From contig CAZXCB010000029.1 of NCBI GenBank assembly GCA_964639075.1, positions 1-20,635 on the forward strand: DNA of 20,635 nt. The letters are read 5' to 3'. The notes beneath the pieces were generated by a model that saw nothing but the letters and a program-made list of their open reading frames with translations, had not been told where the DNA came from and made no database searches. A program made the position numbers and the translations under genes. Within the stretch, counting starts at the first letter, position 1; each line of letters opens with the position of its first letter. The stretch is from JAENVU01 sp964639075 (GTDB taxonomy: Bacteria; Actinomycetota; Acidimicrobiia; IMCC26256; JAENVU01). Of the stretch, positions 7,646-14,452 are shown piece after piece.

Positions 7646-8527
7646 CTACTCCGCGCCGAAGGGGCCGCGGCCCATCTGGTCGCGGACGGTCACGACCTCG
7701 GGGTTCGTGAGCGAGCGTCGTTGCCAGTTCGCGCCGTCGACGACCAGCGTGTGACCGGAGATGAAGCGCGCGTACGGCGAGGCTAGGAACGTCGCCGCCC
7801 AGCCGAGTTCCTGCACCTGACCGACCCTCAGCGCCGTTTGGCACGGGTCCTTGTCGTGCGTGCGCTCGAGGTTGGCCTGGATGTCGGCGGTCATGTCCGA
7901 GTGCGGGAACAGACCGGGCACGAGCCCGTTCACCTGGATCCCGTACGGGCCCCATTCCACCGCCAGCGTCTCCACCAGGTTCTTCACTCCCGCCTTCGCG
8001 GCCGCGTTGTGGGCGAAGCCGGGTCCACCGGTCCACGCGTACGACGCGCCGACGTCGATGATCGACGCGGGCGTGCCGGCCGCGAGGTGCCGCCGCGCGA
8101 ACTCCCGGCTGCACAGGAACGTGCCGGTGAGCGTGATGTCGACGACGGTCCGCCACGCGTTCGGCGACATGTCCTCGGCGGGCACGGGGAAGTTCGCGGC
8201 CGCGTTGTTCACGAGCACGGACGGCAGCCCGAAGCGTTCGGTCGCGGCGTCGAGCATCGCGGCGATCGCGTCCGCGTCGCGGATGTCGGTCTCGACCGTC
8301 AGCACGGGCGCGCCCAGCTCCGCCATCGCGGACTCGCCCGCCGCGAGGTGCTCCGCCTTGCGCGATGCGATCACGATGCTCGCGCCGAGGCGGGCGAACT
8401 CGGAGGCGATTGCCTTGCCGAGCCCGGTGCCGGCGCCGGTCACGACGACCGCGACGCCGTCGTAGGTGCCCGCGGGCAGCGCGGTCGCGCCGAGGGCCGG
8501 CGGCGCGGGAAGGCCAGATGGTGTCAC
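7646..8527 (-). CDS. SDR-family oxidoreductase, 2,4-dienoyl-CoA reductase-like
   Basis: 293 residues from GTG 8527, with a good Shine-Dalgarno (GAGGGG, 7 bases upstream). The Rossmann motif is TGAGTGLG (30-37) and NNAA is at 107-110. The usual YxxxK is absent: Asn sits where Tyr would be, four before Lys178. Instead Tyr163 in YAWTGGPGF lies 15 residues before Lys178, exactly as Tyr199/Lys214 do in mitochondrial 2,4-dienoyl-CoA reductase DECR1. NFPVPAEDMSPNAWRTVVDI also resembles peroxisomal DECR. Expected role: NADPH-dependent reduction of 2,4-dienoyl-CoA during beta-oxidation of unsaturated chains. It is the last gene of the minus-strand arm, one base after the stop of a small ORF that itself follows the enoyl-CoA hydratase. 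Confidence 0.87.
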   Translation of the reverse strand: MTPSGLPAPPALGATALPAGTYDGVAVVVTGAGTGLGKAIASEFARLGASIVIASRKAEHLAAGESAMAELGAPVLTVETDIRDADAIAAMLDAATERFGLPSVLVNNAAANFPVPAEDMSPNAWRTVVDITLTGTFLCSREFARRHLAAGTPASIIDVGASYAWTGGPGFAHNAAAKAGVKNLVETLAVEWGPYGIQVNGLVPGLFPHSDMTADIQANLERTHDKDPCQTALRVGQVQELGWAATFLASPYARFISGHTLVVDGANWQRRSLTNPEVVTVRDQMGRGPFGAE

Positions 8528-8528
8528 G

Positions 8529-8645
8529 TCATTTCCCCTCTTGGCCCTGTCCGTCTCGGGATCGCCGAGGTCGGACCGGGCCGGGCCGGTCGCGCCCCGC
8601 TCGGCGCCCTCGGCGTCGGTGCTTCGGGATGTTCGCCTCGCTCAC
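8529..8645 (-). CDS. Small ORF (38 aa) coupled between enoyl-CoA hydratase and SDR; homologous to the one at 16541
   Basis: GTG 8645 starts one base after the hydratase TGA (TGA-C-GTG), with GGGGAG five bases upstream. The ORF ends TGA-C-GTG onto the SDR start. The peptide is very basic (about 15 Arg/Lys) with a C-terminal part GRDRPGP, nine extra residues, then QGQEGK. The 16541 small ORF has GPDRPGP directly followed by QGQEGER. At DNA level 8577-8598 matches 16585-16606 (20 of 22) and 8535-8549 matches 16607-16621 (15 of 15). The only length difference between the two blocks is 27 bases, in frame. It could be a leader peptide, a small protein, or just a duplicated RBS-bearing spacer. I recognise no known family. 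Confidence 0.35.
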   Translation of the reverse strand: MSEANIPKHRRRGRRAGRDRPGPVRPRRSRDGQGQEGK

Positions 8646-8646
8646 G

Positions 8647-9423
8647 TCAACTCCCCGTGTAGCGCGGTGCGCGGTCCTCGGCGCGGGCGGCCCGCAGCTC
8701 GGCCATGTCGTCGCTTCGGCTGATGAAGGTCTGGGCGATCATCTCCTCGTCCATCGACGACGCCAGCCCCGGCCGCGCGAGATGGCCGATGATCGAGCGG
8801 GCCATCTTCACCGACACCGCCGGCATCGCCGCGATCTGCTCGGCGATCTGCTGCACGGTCGCGTCGAGCTCCTCGGCCGGCACGACCCGCGCGACGATCC
8901 CGTGGGTGAGCGCCTCGTCGGCGGTCAGCACCCGCCCGGTGAGCACGAGGTCGCTCGCGAGCCCGTGCCCCGCGATCTGGAAGAGCGCGCCCATGCCCCC
9001 GGTGTCCGGGATCACCCCGTAGGTGAGCTCGGGAAGGCGGAACCGCGAGCCCTCCGCCGCGATTCGCAGGTCGCACAGCAACGCCCGCTGGAAGGAGCCG
9101 CCCATGGTCCAGCCGTGGTGCGCCACGATGATCGGCGCGTCGATCTCCCAGATCTGGCGGATGCCCCGGTGGCCCCGGCGCATGAGCTCGTGATGGGTGA
9201 GCTCGACCTTGAGGTTGCCGATCGACGAGACGTCACGCCCGGACGAGAACGACTTGCCGTTGCCGCGCCAGATGATCGCCCGCACGTCGGGACGTCCGCG
9301 CAGCTCCGCGAGCGCGGCGAAGAGCTGGGCGTCCATGTCGTCGTCGAAGGCGTTGTGCGCCTCGGGGTTGTCGTTGGTGATGGTCGCGATCGGACCGTCG
9401 TAGGTGAGCAGCACCTGACCCAT
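8647..9423 (-). CDS. Enoyl-CoA hydratase/isomerase (crotonase family)
   Basis: 258 residues from ATG 9423, the standard crotonase length. The oxyanion-hole regions are GKSFSSGRD (56-64) and GWTMGGSF (104-111). The first catalytic acid is present in LPELTYGVIPDTGG (Glu132, aligning with rat Glu144). The second aligns to Asp158 in ASDLVLTG (Glu164 in rat), still an acid. It would hydrate 2-trans-enoyl-CoA or isomerise double bonds in the cytosol. The gene lies 33 bases after soxR on the same strand, and a small ORF starts one base after its stop. Together with the dienoyl-CoA-reductase-like SDR this forms an unsaturated-acyl-CoA set under the same arm as the regulator. No strong Shine-Dalgarno precedes ATG 9423. 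Confidence 0.9.
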   Translation of the reverse strand: MGQVLLTYDGPIATITNDNPEAHNAFDDDMDAQLFAALAELRGRPDVRAIIWRGNGKSFSSGRDVSSIGNLKVELTHHELMRRGHRGIRQIWEIDAPIIVAHHGWTMGGSFQRALLCDLRIAAEGSRFRLPELTYGVIPDTGGMGALFQIAGHGLASDLVLTGRVLTADEALTHGIVARVVPAEELDATVQQIAEQIAAMPAVSVKMARSIIGHLARPGLASSMDEEMIAQTFISRSDDMAELRAARAEDRAPRYTGS

Positions 9424-9456
9424 CCGCTGGAGTCTGGCAGCAACACCCGCCGACCG

Positions 9457-9924
9457 TCAGGTGGACGGGATCGCGGGTGGGTCGCCGAGCAGGTAGCGGG
9501 GGCCGGAGCCGAAGCGGGCCGCGCGGTCGTCGGGGTTGTACAGCGCGCACGCCCGCAGCGAGAGGCACCCGCAGCCGATGCACTCGCCGAGCTGGTCCCG
9601 CAGCCGTTCGAGCGACGCGATCTGCTCGTCGAGGCGCGGCCGCCAGGCGCGGGCGATGCGATCCCAGTCGGCCTTGGTCGGGGTCCGTTCCGACGGCAGC
9701 GTCGCGAGCGCCGCACGGATCTCGGGCAGCCCGAGCCCGACGGTCTGCGCGACCCGGACGAACGCGAGCCGGCGCAGCACGTCACGGTCGTACCGGCGTT
9801 GCGAGCCCTCGGTGCGCGTCGACGCGATCAGGCCTTCGCGTTCGTAGAACCGCAGCGCCGACGGTGCGATGCCCGTCCGGTCGGCGACCGCGCCGATCGA
9901 CAGCAGCTCCTCACGGTCGATCAC
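9457..9924 (-). CDS. soxR: SoxR-type MerR-family redox-sensing regulator
   Basis: 155 residues from GTG 9924, with GGAGG eight bases upstream. The N-terminus is a MerR winged-helix domain (LSIGAVADRTGIAPSALRFYEREGLI, in pieces 8-33; SQRRYDRDVLRRLAFV 41-56), followed by a dimerisation coiled coil and the cluster CIGCGCLSLRAC (Cys115, 118, 120, 126). C-x2-C-x-C-x5-C is the [2Fe-2S] signature of SoxR. In actinomycetes SoxR usually responds to redox-active small molecules rather than directing a SoxS regulon. It is divergent from the gene at 9994. A MerR-type promoter fills the 69-base gap, and an extra inverted repeat GTCAAG-ATC-CTTGAC (9946-9960) nearer its own start could serve autoregulation. 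Confidence 0.93.
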   Translation of the reverse strand: MIDREELLSIGAVADRTGIAPSALRFYEREGLIASTRTEGSQRRYDRDVLRRLAFVRVAQTVGLGLPEIRAALATLPSERTPTKADWDRIARAWRPRLDEQIASLERLRDQLGECIGCGCLSLRACALYNPDDRAARFGSGPRYLLGDPPAIPST

Positions 9925-9945
9925 GACAGCGTCCTCCCGGATCCG

Positions 9946-9960
9946 GTCAAGATCCTTGAC
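9946..9960. promoter_or_regulatory. Inverted repeat GTCAAG-N3-CTTGAC in soxR upstream region
   Basis: A perfect 6-bp inverted repeat with a 3-base centre, 22 bases before the soxR start. It overlaps the first five bases of the -35 box of the plus-strand promoter. The CAAG/CTTG half-sites resemble those of known SoxR operators (CCTCAAGTTAACTTGAGG). It may be a second regulator site or part of an autoregulatory element. Confidence 0.4.
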
Positions 9961-9986
9961 ATGAACTTGACTTCAGGTTCTACGTT
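9956..9986 (+). promoter_or_regulatory. MerR/SoxR-type promoter-operator driving the right arm
   Basis: TTGACA (9956-9961, perfect -35) and TACGTT (9981-9986, -10) are separated by 19 bases, the lengthened spacer characteristic of MerR-family-activated promoters. The spacer holds the imperfect palindrome GAACTTGACTTCAGGTTC (9963-9980; 7 of 9 symmetric positions). The -10 ends 7 bases before ATG 9994, so the transcript would start at or next to the start codon (leaderless). A soxR gene diverges from this point, so SoxR is the obvious candidate regulator. Confidence 0.68.
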
Positions 9987-9993
9987 AGCTCCC

Positions 9994-11268
9994 ATGAGCT
10001 CCCTTGTGGATCCCGATCGACTCCTGCGCCGCGCCTCCGAGCTCGGTGTATCCGAGTGGTCGGACGTCGACGTCGTCCGGTACGTCGCCGAGCGCGTGCG
10101 CGTGCCCCGGCGCGACCCGGCCGACTCCTTCGTCCTCCACGCACCACTCGAGGTGCTCGCCCGGGCCGCGCTCCTCCCCTGGGTCGCGCCGGCCGGCACC
10201 GACCGGGCCCGGCTCCGCCTGCTCGCGCTCCTCGCCCAGTACGAGGACGCCGATCCCGCACCGCGCACCGCCCCGACTCGGACGACGGACCCGGAGATGG
10301 CGACGCTCGACCTCGTCGCCGCGCTCGCTACTGGGGACCTCGAGCGCGCCGACGGCGCGGCCGGCGCGCTCGCCGCCACGCACGACCCGACCGTCTGGGC
10401 CCGTCACGTCGGCAGCCCCGTGCTCCCGCATCTCGGGGCGGCCGCGCACGCGCCGATCTTCCTCTACCACCTCCCCCGCGTCGCGCCACGCGGCGAGGCG
10501 ACCGGCGAGCTGGCGCGGCCGCTCGTCCGCGAGCTCGCGCGCTACCCCGAGCTCCAGCTCGCCTGGGTGCACGAGCGGGATCGCGCCGCCACGACCGGGT
10601 CACCCGGCGCGCTCGCCGCGGCCCTCGCCGCGGTACCGCACCTCGGCATCCCCGGCAGCACGTTCATCCACCCCCTGATGCACCAAGTCGACGAACGGGT
10701 CGCGCCCGAGCTGGTCGGTCCCACCGCGGCGGGGCTGGCCCCGGAGGTCGCGGCCGCGGTGCTGCTGCGTCACGCAGCGCGGGCCATGCTCACGAGCGAT
10801 CCCGCCCACGCGCCGTACGGCTGGAGCCACTGCCTGACCATGCCGCACGCCGCGCTCGGCATCGCGCGGGTGACCGGTGACCCCCAGCTCGCGGTCGACG
10901 TCGCGGCCACCTACGTCGTCGGCTTCCTCGCGGCGCTCGCCACCGAGCCGGTGCCCGACCGCGTCCAGCTCGCGAACCCCGGCGGCACCTTCGTCGATGC
11001 ACTCGCCGCTGGGAAGGATGCCGCCGCCGGCTTCGTGCTGCACGCTCCTCCGAAGACCCGTGCCGCACTCTGGACCGAGATGATCACCCGGGCCTGCGGG
11101 CGCCGCGACGCGCATCTCGTGAAGTACACCCACGCGTGCCTGGACCTGGCCACCACCGACGCACCGGCCGCACCGCTGTACCAGGCCGCGGCCGCGGCGC
11201 TCCTCGCGATCTGGGAACCGGTGGTCGATCCCGAGGACCCGCTCCCCCGGGGGGTGGCGACCGCCTGA
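9994..11268 (+). CDS. Hypothetical protein, first gene of the SoxR-linked arm
   Basis: 424 residues from ATG 9994, chosen because the MerR-type promoter ends 7 bases before it; the frame is open much further upstream but there it is antisense to soxR and other genes. I do not recognise the family. The protein is Ala/Leu-rich and looks mainly helical, with no signal peptide or clear membrane segment. Its middle and C-terminal half contain spaced His-bearing blocks: TFIHPLMHQVDE (His226, His230), YGWSHCLTMPHAALGIA (His279, His285), GFVLHAPPKT (His350) and HLVKYTHACLDLA (His374, His380). These could ligate a metal or haem, but that is inference. The alkylsulfatase starts 32 bases after its stop, so co-transcription is likely. 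Confidence 0.8.
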   Translation: MSSLVDPDRLLRRASELGVSEWSDVDVVRYVAERVRVPRRDPADSFVLHAPLEVLARAALLPWVAPAGTDRARLRLLALLAQYEDADPAPRTAPTRTTDPEMATLDLVAALATGDLERADGAAGALAATHDPTVWARHVGSPVLPHLGAAAHAPIFLYHLPRVAPRGEATGELARPLVRELARYPELQLAWVHERDRAATTGSPGALAAALAAVPHLGIPGSTFIHPLMHQVDERVAPELVGPTAAGLAPEVAAAVLLRHAARAMLTSDPAHAPYGWSHCLTMPHAALGIARVTGDPQLAVDVAATYVVGFLAALATEPVPDRVQLANPGGTFVDALAAGKDAAAGFVLHAPPKTRAALWTEMITRACGRRDAHLVKYTHACLDLATTDAPAAPLYQAAAAALLAIWEPVVDPEDPLPRGVATA

Positions 11269-11275
11269 CCGGCGG

Positions 11276-11281
11276 TAGCGT
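11276..11281 (+). promoter_or_regulatory. Possible internal -10 (TAGCGT) before the alkylsulfatase
   Basis: TAGCGT matches TANNNT and equals the -10-like hexamer found before 6987. It lies in the 32-base gap between the hypothetical gene and the sulfatase. No -35 is convincing. It might give secondary internal transcription. Confidence 0.2.
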
Positions 11282-11300
11282 CCCCGCGCCGGAGGGGACG

Positions 11301-13190
11301 ATGACCGACGCCGAACGCAAGCAGGCCAGCCCGACCACACGCGCCGCGAACGCAGCCGCCGCGGCGCGCGTGCCGTCCGACCCGCAGGACTTCGCCGACG
11401 CGACGCGCGGCCGTCTCGCCCCGCTCCCCGGTCCCGTCGTGCACCCGACGTACGGCCACCCCGTGTGGGACCCCGAGGACTGGGCCTTCCTCGACGCCGA
11501 CGCGCCACCGTCGGTCCACCCGAGCCTCTGGCGTCAGGCCCAGCTGAACGCGGTCTCCGGCCTCTTCGAGGTGGCCGACGGCGTCTACCAGGTGCGCGGC
11601 GTCGACCTCTCCAACATCACGTTCATCGCCGGTGACACCGGGTGGATCGTGATCGACCCGCTCACCGTGTCCGAGACCGCGGCGTTCGCGCTCGACCTGC
11701 TCCACGCGCACGTGCCCGCGCGGCCCGTCGTCGCGGTCGTCTACACGCACAGCCACATCGACCACTTCGGTGGTGTGCGCGGCGTCACCAGCGACGACGC
11801 GGTCGCGGCCGGCGGGGTGCAGATCATCGCCCCGGTCGGCTTCCTCGAGGCCGCCATCGCCGAGAACGTCGCGGCGGGCCCCGCGATGACCCGGCGGGCG
11901 ATGTACATGTACGGCCGGCTCCTGCCCGGCGATCCCCTCGGCCACGTCGACTGCGGGCTCGGCAAGGCGATCCCGCTGCTCGGCACCTCGGGGCTCATCG
12001 CGCCGACAGTCGATATCACCCACACCGGCGAGGAGCGTGTCGTCGACGGCGTGCGCCTGCGCTTCCAGTACACACCGGACACGGAGGCGCCCGCGGAGAT
12101 GAACATCTTCCTCGCCGACCGCCGGCTGCTGTGCATGGCGGAGAACTGCACGTCCACGCTGCACAACGTGTACACGCCGCGTGGCGCCCAGATCCGCGAC
12201 TCGCTCGCGTGGTCGAAGTACATCAACGAGTCGATCGAGCTGTTCGCAGCCGAGACCGACGTCGTGTTCATGAGCCACCACTGGCCGCGCTGGGGCACGG
12301 ACCGCGTCCGCGCGTTCCTCGGCGAGCAGCGCGACACCTACCGCTGGATCCACGACCAGACACTGCGGCTCGCGAACCAGGGCGCCACCCCGCTCGAGAT
12401 CGCGGAGATGCTCCCGCCACCGCCGGGCCTCGAGGACCGCGCGCACGTCCGCGGCTACTACGGGACGCTGAGCCACAACGCGAAGGCCGTCTACCAGCGC
12501 TACCTGGGGTGGTTCGACGCCAACCCCGCCCACCTCGAGCCGCTCCCACCCGAGGACGCGGCGCGGCGGTACGTGGAGTACATGGGCGGCGTCGACGCGA
12601 TCCTCGAGAAGGTGCGGGCGAGCATCGACGCGGGCGACGAGCGCTGGGCGGCGGAGCTCCTCAACCACGTCGTCTTCGCCGCTCCGGACCGGCGCGACGC
12701 GCAGCTGCTCCAGGCCGACGTGCTCGAGCAGCTCGGCTTCCGCGCCGAGTCCGGCCCGTGGCGCGACTTCTACCTGACCGGCGCGCAGGAGCTGCGCCAC
12801 GGCGTCCCGGACCTCGGTGGCGCCATGACCGCGGGAATCGACGTGCTGCGGGCCATGACCACCGAGATGCTCGTCGACCAGATCGGCGTGCGCCTCGACG
12901 GCGTGCGGAGCCGACCGGTCACGATCGGCCTCACGGTCACCGACCGTGAGGAGATCGGCACGATCGGTGTGGCGCACGGCGCGCTGTCCTGGACGCCGGG
13001 CCGGCACGCGGAGGAGGCCGACGCGATCCTCGCCCTCCCCCACCTCGCGCTCGCGCAGCTCGCGGGCGGGCGCGCGACGCTCGACGAGCTCGGCGACGCC
13101 GTCGCCGTCACCGGTGCGCGTGACGCGGTCATGGACCTGCTCTCGTGGCTCGACACGTTCGGGACCAGCTTCCCCATCGTCACACCGTGA
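11301..13190 (+). CDS. Alkyl sulfatase, metallo-beta-lactamase fold (SdsA1/Pisa1-like)
   Basis: 629 residues from ATG 11301, with GGAGGGG close upstream. The metal motif is THSHIDHFGG (His150, His152, Asp154, His155). The sulfatase-specific TPDTEAPAEMN (Glu262), MAENCTSTLHNVYTPRGA (Glu281) and MSHHWPRWG (His326) follow, as in the binuclear zinc site of SdsA1-type alkylsulfatases. An alkylsulfatase dimerisation helical region comes next, then a C-terminal SCP2-like domain that in SdsA1 helps bind the alkyl chain. Unlike secreted SdsA1 it has no evident signal peptide, so it is probably cytosolic. Expected reaction: hydrolysis of an alkyl sulfate to alcohol plus sulfate. Its stop overlaps the next start by GTGA, so translation is coupled to the acyl-CoA dehydrogenase, pointing to catabolism of the released chain. 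Confidence 0.92.
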   Translation: MTDAERKQASPTTRAANAAAAARVPSDPQDFADATRGRLAPLPGPVVHPTYGHPVWDPEDWAFLDADAPPSVHPSLWRQAQLNAVSGLFEVADGVYQVRGVDLSNITFIAGDTGWIVIDPLTVSETAAFALDLLHAHVPARPVVAVVYTHSHIDHFGGVRGVTSDDAVAAGGVQIIAPVGFLEAAIAENVAAGPAMTRRAMYMYGRLLPGDPLGHVDCGLGKAIPLLGTSGLIAPTVDITHTGEERVVDGVRLRFQYTPDTEAPAEMNIFLADRRLLCMAENCTSTLHNVYTPRGAQIRDSLAWSKYINESIELFAAETDVVFMSHHWPRWGTDRVRAFLGEQRDTYRWIHDQTLRLANQGATPLEIAEMLPPPPGLEDRAHVRGYYGTLSHNAKAVYQRYLGWFDANPAHLEPLPPEDAARRYVEYMGGVDAILEKVRASIDAGDERWAAELLNHVVFAAPDRRDAQLLQADVLEQLGFRAESGPWRDFYLTGAQELRHGVPDLGGAMTAGIDVLRAMTTEMLVDQIGVRLDGVRSRPVTIGLTVTDREEIGTIGVAHGALSWTPGRHAEEADAILALPHLALAQLAGGRATLDELGDAVAVTGARDAVMDLLSWLDTFGTSFPIVTP

Positions 13191-14452
13191 GCGACCGCCT
13201 CCCACTCGGACCCGACGACTCGGATGCCGAGATCGAGACGGCGGTGCGCGCGTGGGTCGAGGAGCACGTGCCCGCCGCATGGCGCGACGCCGCGCCGCGC
13301 GGCCGGGCGGCGATCCGCGCGGTGCGCAGCCGCGCCGACTACGAGGCCTGGTACCACCAGCTCGCGGCGAGCGGTCTCGTGGTCGCGACGTGGCCGATCG
13401 CGTACGGCGGCCTCGATCTCCGGCCCGACCAGGCGCAGGTCGCGGAGGCGGTCCTCGACCCGTACAACCTGGGCCGGCTCAATCCGCTCGGCCTCAACAG
13501 CGCGGCGCCCGCGCTCTTCGCGTACGGCACCGAGGAGCAGCGGCTCCGGTACCTGCCCCCGATCGTGCGCAACGAGGAGCGGTGGTGCCAGCTGCTCTCC
13601 GAGCCGGGCGCGGGCTCGGACCTCGCGTCGCTCGCCACCCGCGCGGTGCGCGACGGCGACGAGTGGGTGCTCAACGGCCAGAAGGTGTGGACCACGTGGG
13701 CACACGTCTCCGACTTCGCGATCTGCCTCGCCCGCACCGACCCCGGCGTCCCGAAGCGGCGCGGGCTCACCTACTTCCTCGTCGACCTGCACGCGCCGGG
13801 CGTGACCGTCCGGCCGCTGCGCCACCTCGGCGGCGAGGTCGACTTCAACGAGGTGTTCCTCGACGCCGTGCGCGTCCCCGATGCGCAGCGCGTCGGGGCA
13901 CCCGGCGACGGGTGGCGGGTCGCGGGGGCGACGCTCGCCGGCGAGCGCCAGATGGTGTCCGGGTCGGGCTCGGGTGGGGTCGACCGGATCGGCGGGGCGG
14001 GGATCGACCGCGTGCTCGAACGGGCCGTCGCGCTCGGTCGTCACCGCGATCCGGTGATCCGCCAGCGCGTCGCGGCGGTCTACGCGGAGGAGCGCATCCG
14101 CGACTGGACCAACCGGCGCGTCCGCGCGGCCGTCGCGGCGGGCGGGACACCGGGGCCGGCGGCGTCGATCGGCAAGGTGCACCAGGGTCGGCTCAACCAG
14201 ACGCTGCAGCTCCTCGCGGCCGACCTCCTCGGTCCCGACGCGACCGCGTGGGCGGCATCGGGCCCGGAGCTCGACACGTGGGTCACGACCATGCCCTACG
14301 AGGTGGCGGGGATGCTGCGCAGCCGCGCCAACACCATCGAGGGCGGCACGACCGAGGTGAACCTCAACGTGCTCGCGGAGAAGGTGCTCGGCCTCCCGCG
14401 TGAGCCCGACCCGTACCGCGACGCGCCGTGGGACCAGGTGCCGCGCTCGTGA
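13187..14452 (+). CDS. Acyl-CoA dehydrogenase (FadE-like)
   Basis: 421 residues from GTG 13187, which overlaps the sulfatase stop (GTGA). The FAD/substrate signature CQLLSEPGAGSDLAS is at 134-148, followed by WVLNGQKVWTTWAHVSDFAICLART, the standard FAD-facing block. The C-terminal block RANTIEGGTTEVNLNVLAEKVLGLP contains Glu385 in the position used as catalytic base by many long-chain type dehydrogenases. It would introduce the alpha-beta double bond into an acyl-CoA, passing electrons to ETF. Members of this actinobacterial subgroup also act on steroid side-chain or branched acyl-CoAs, so the chain type is open. Its stop overlaps the next start (GTGA). Confidence 0.92.
   Translation: MSDRLPLGPDDSDAEIETAVRAWVEEHVPAAWRDAAPRGRAAIRAVRSRADYEAWYHQLAASGLVVATWPIAYGGLDLRPDQAQVAEAVLDPYNLGRLNPLGLNSAAPALFAYGTEEQRLRYLPPIVRNEERWCQLLSEPGAGSDLASLATRAVRDGDEWVLNGQKVWTTWAHVSDFAICLARTDPGVPKRRGLTYFLVDLHAPGVTVRPLRHLGGEVDFNEVFLDAVRVPDAQRVGAPGDGWRVAGATLAGERQMVSGSGSGGVDRIGGAGIDRVLERAVALGRHRDPVIRQRVAAVYAEERIRDWTNRRVRAAVAAGGTPGPAASIGKVHQGRLNQTLQLLAADLLGPDATAWAASGPELDTWVTTMPYEVAGMLRSRANTIEGGTTEVNLNVLAEKVLGLPREPDPYRDAPWDQVPRS

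Noticed and set aside
8365..9993. Upstream extension of the 9994 gene across the SDR, crotonase and soxR region
   Set aside because: It would be antisense to three well-supported genes; a strong promoter with correct spacing lies just before ATG 9994.
10911..13280. Long minus-strand open frame opposite the hypothetical gene and the sulfatase
   Set aside because: Low-complexity antisense composition; the plus-strand sulfatase has a full set of metal ligands and a good RBS.
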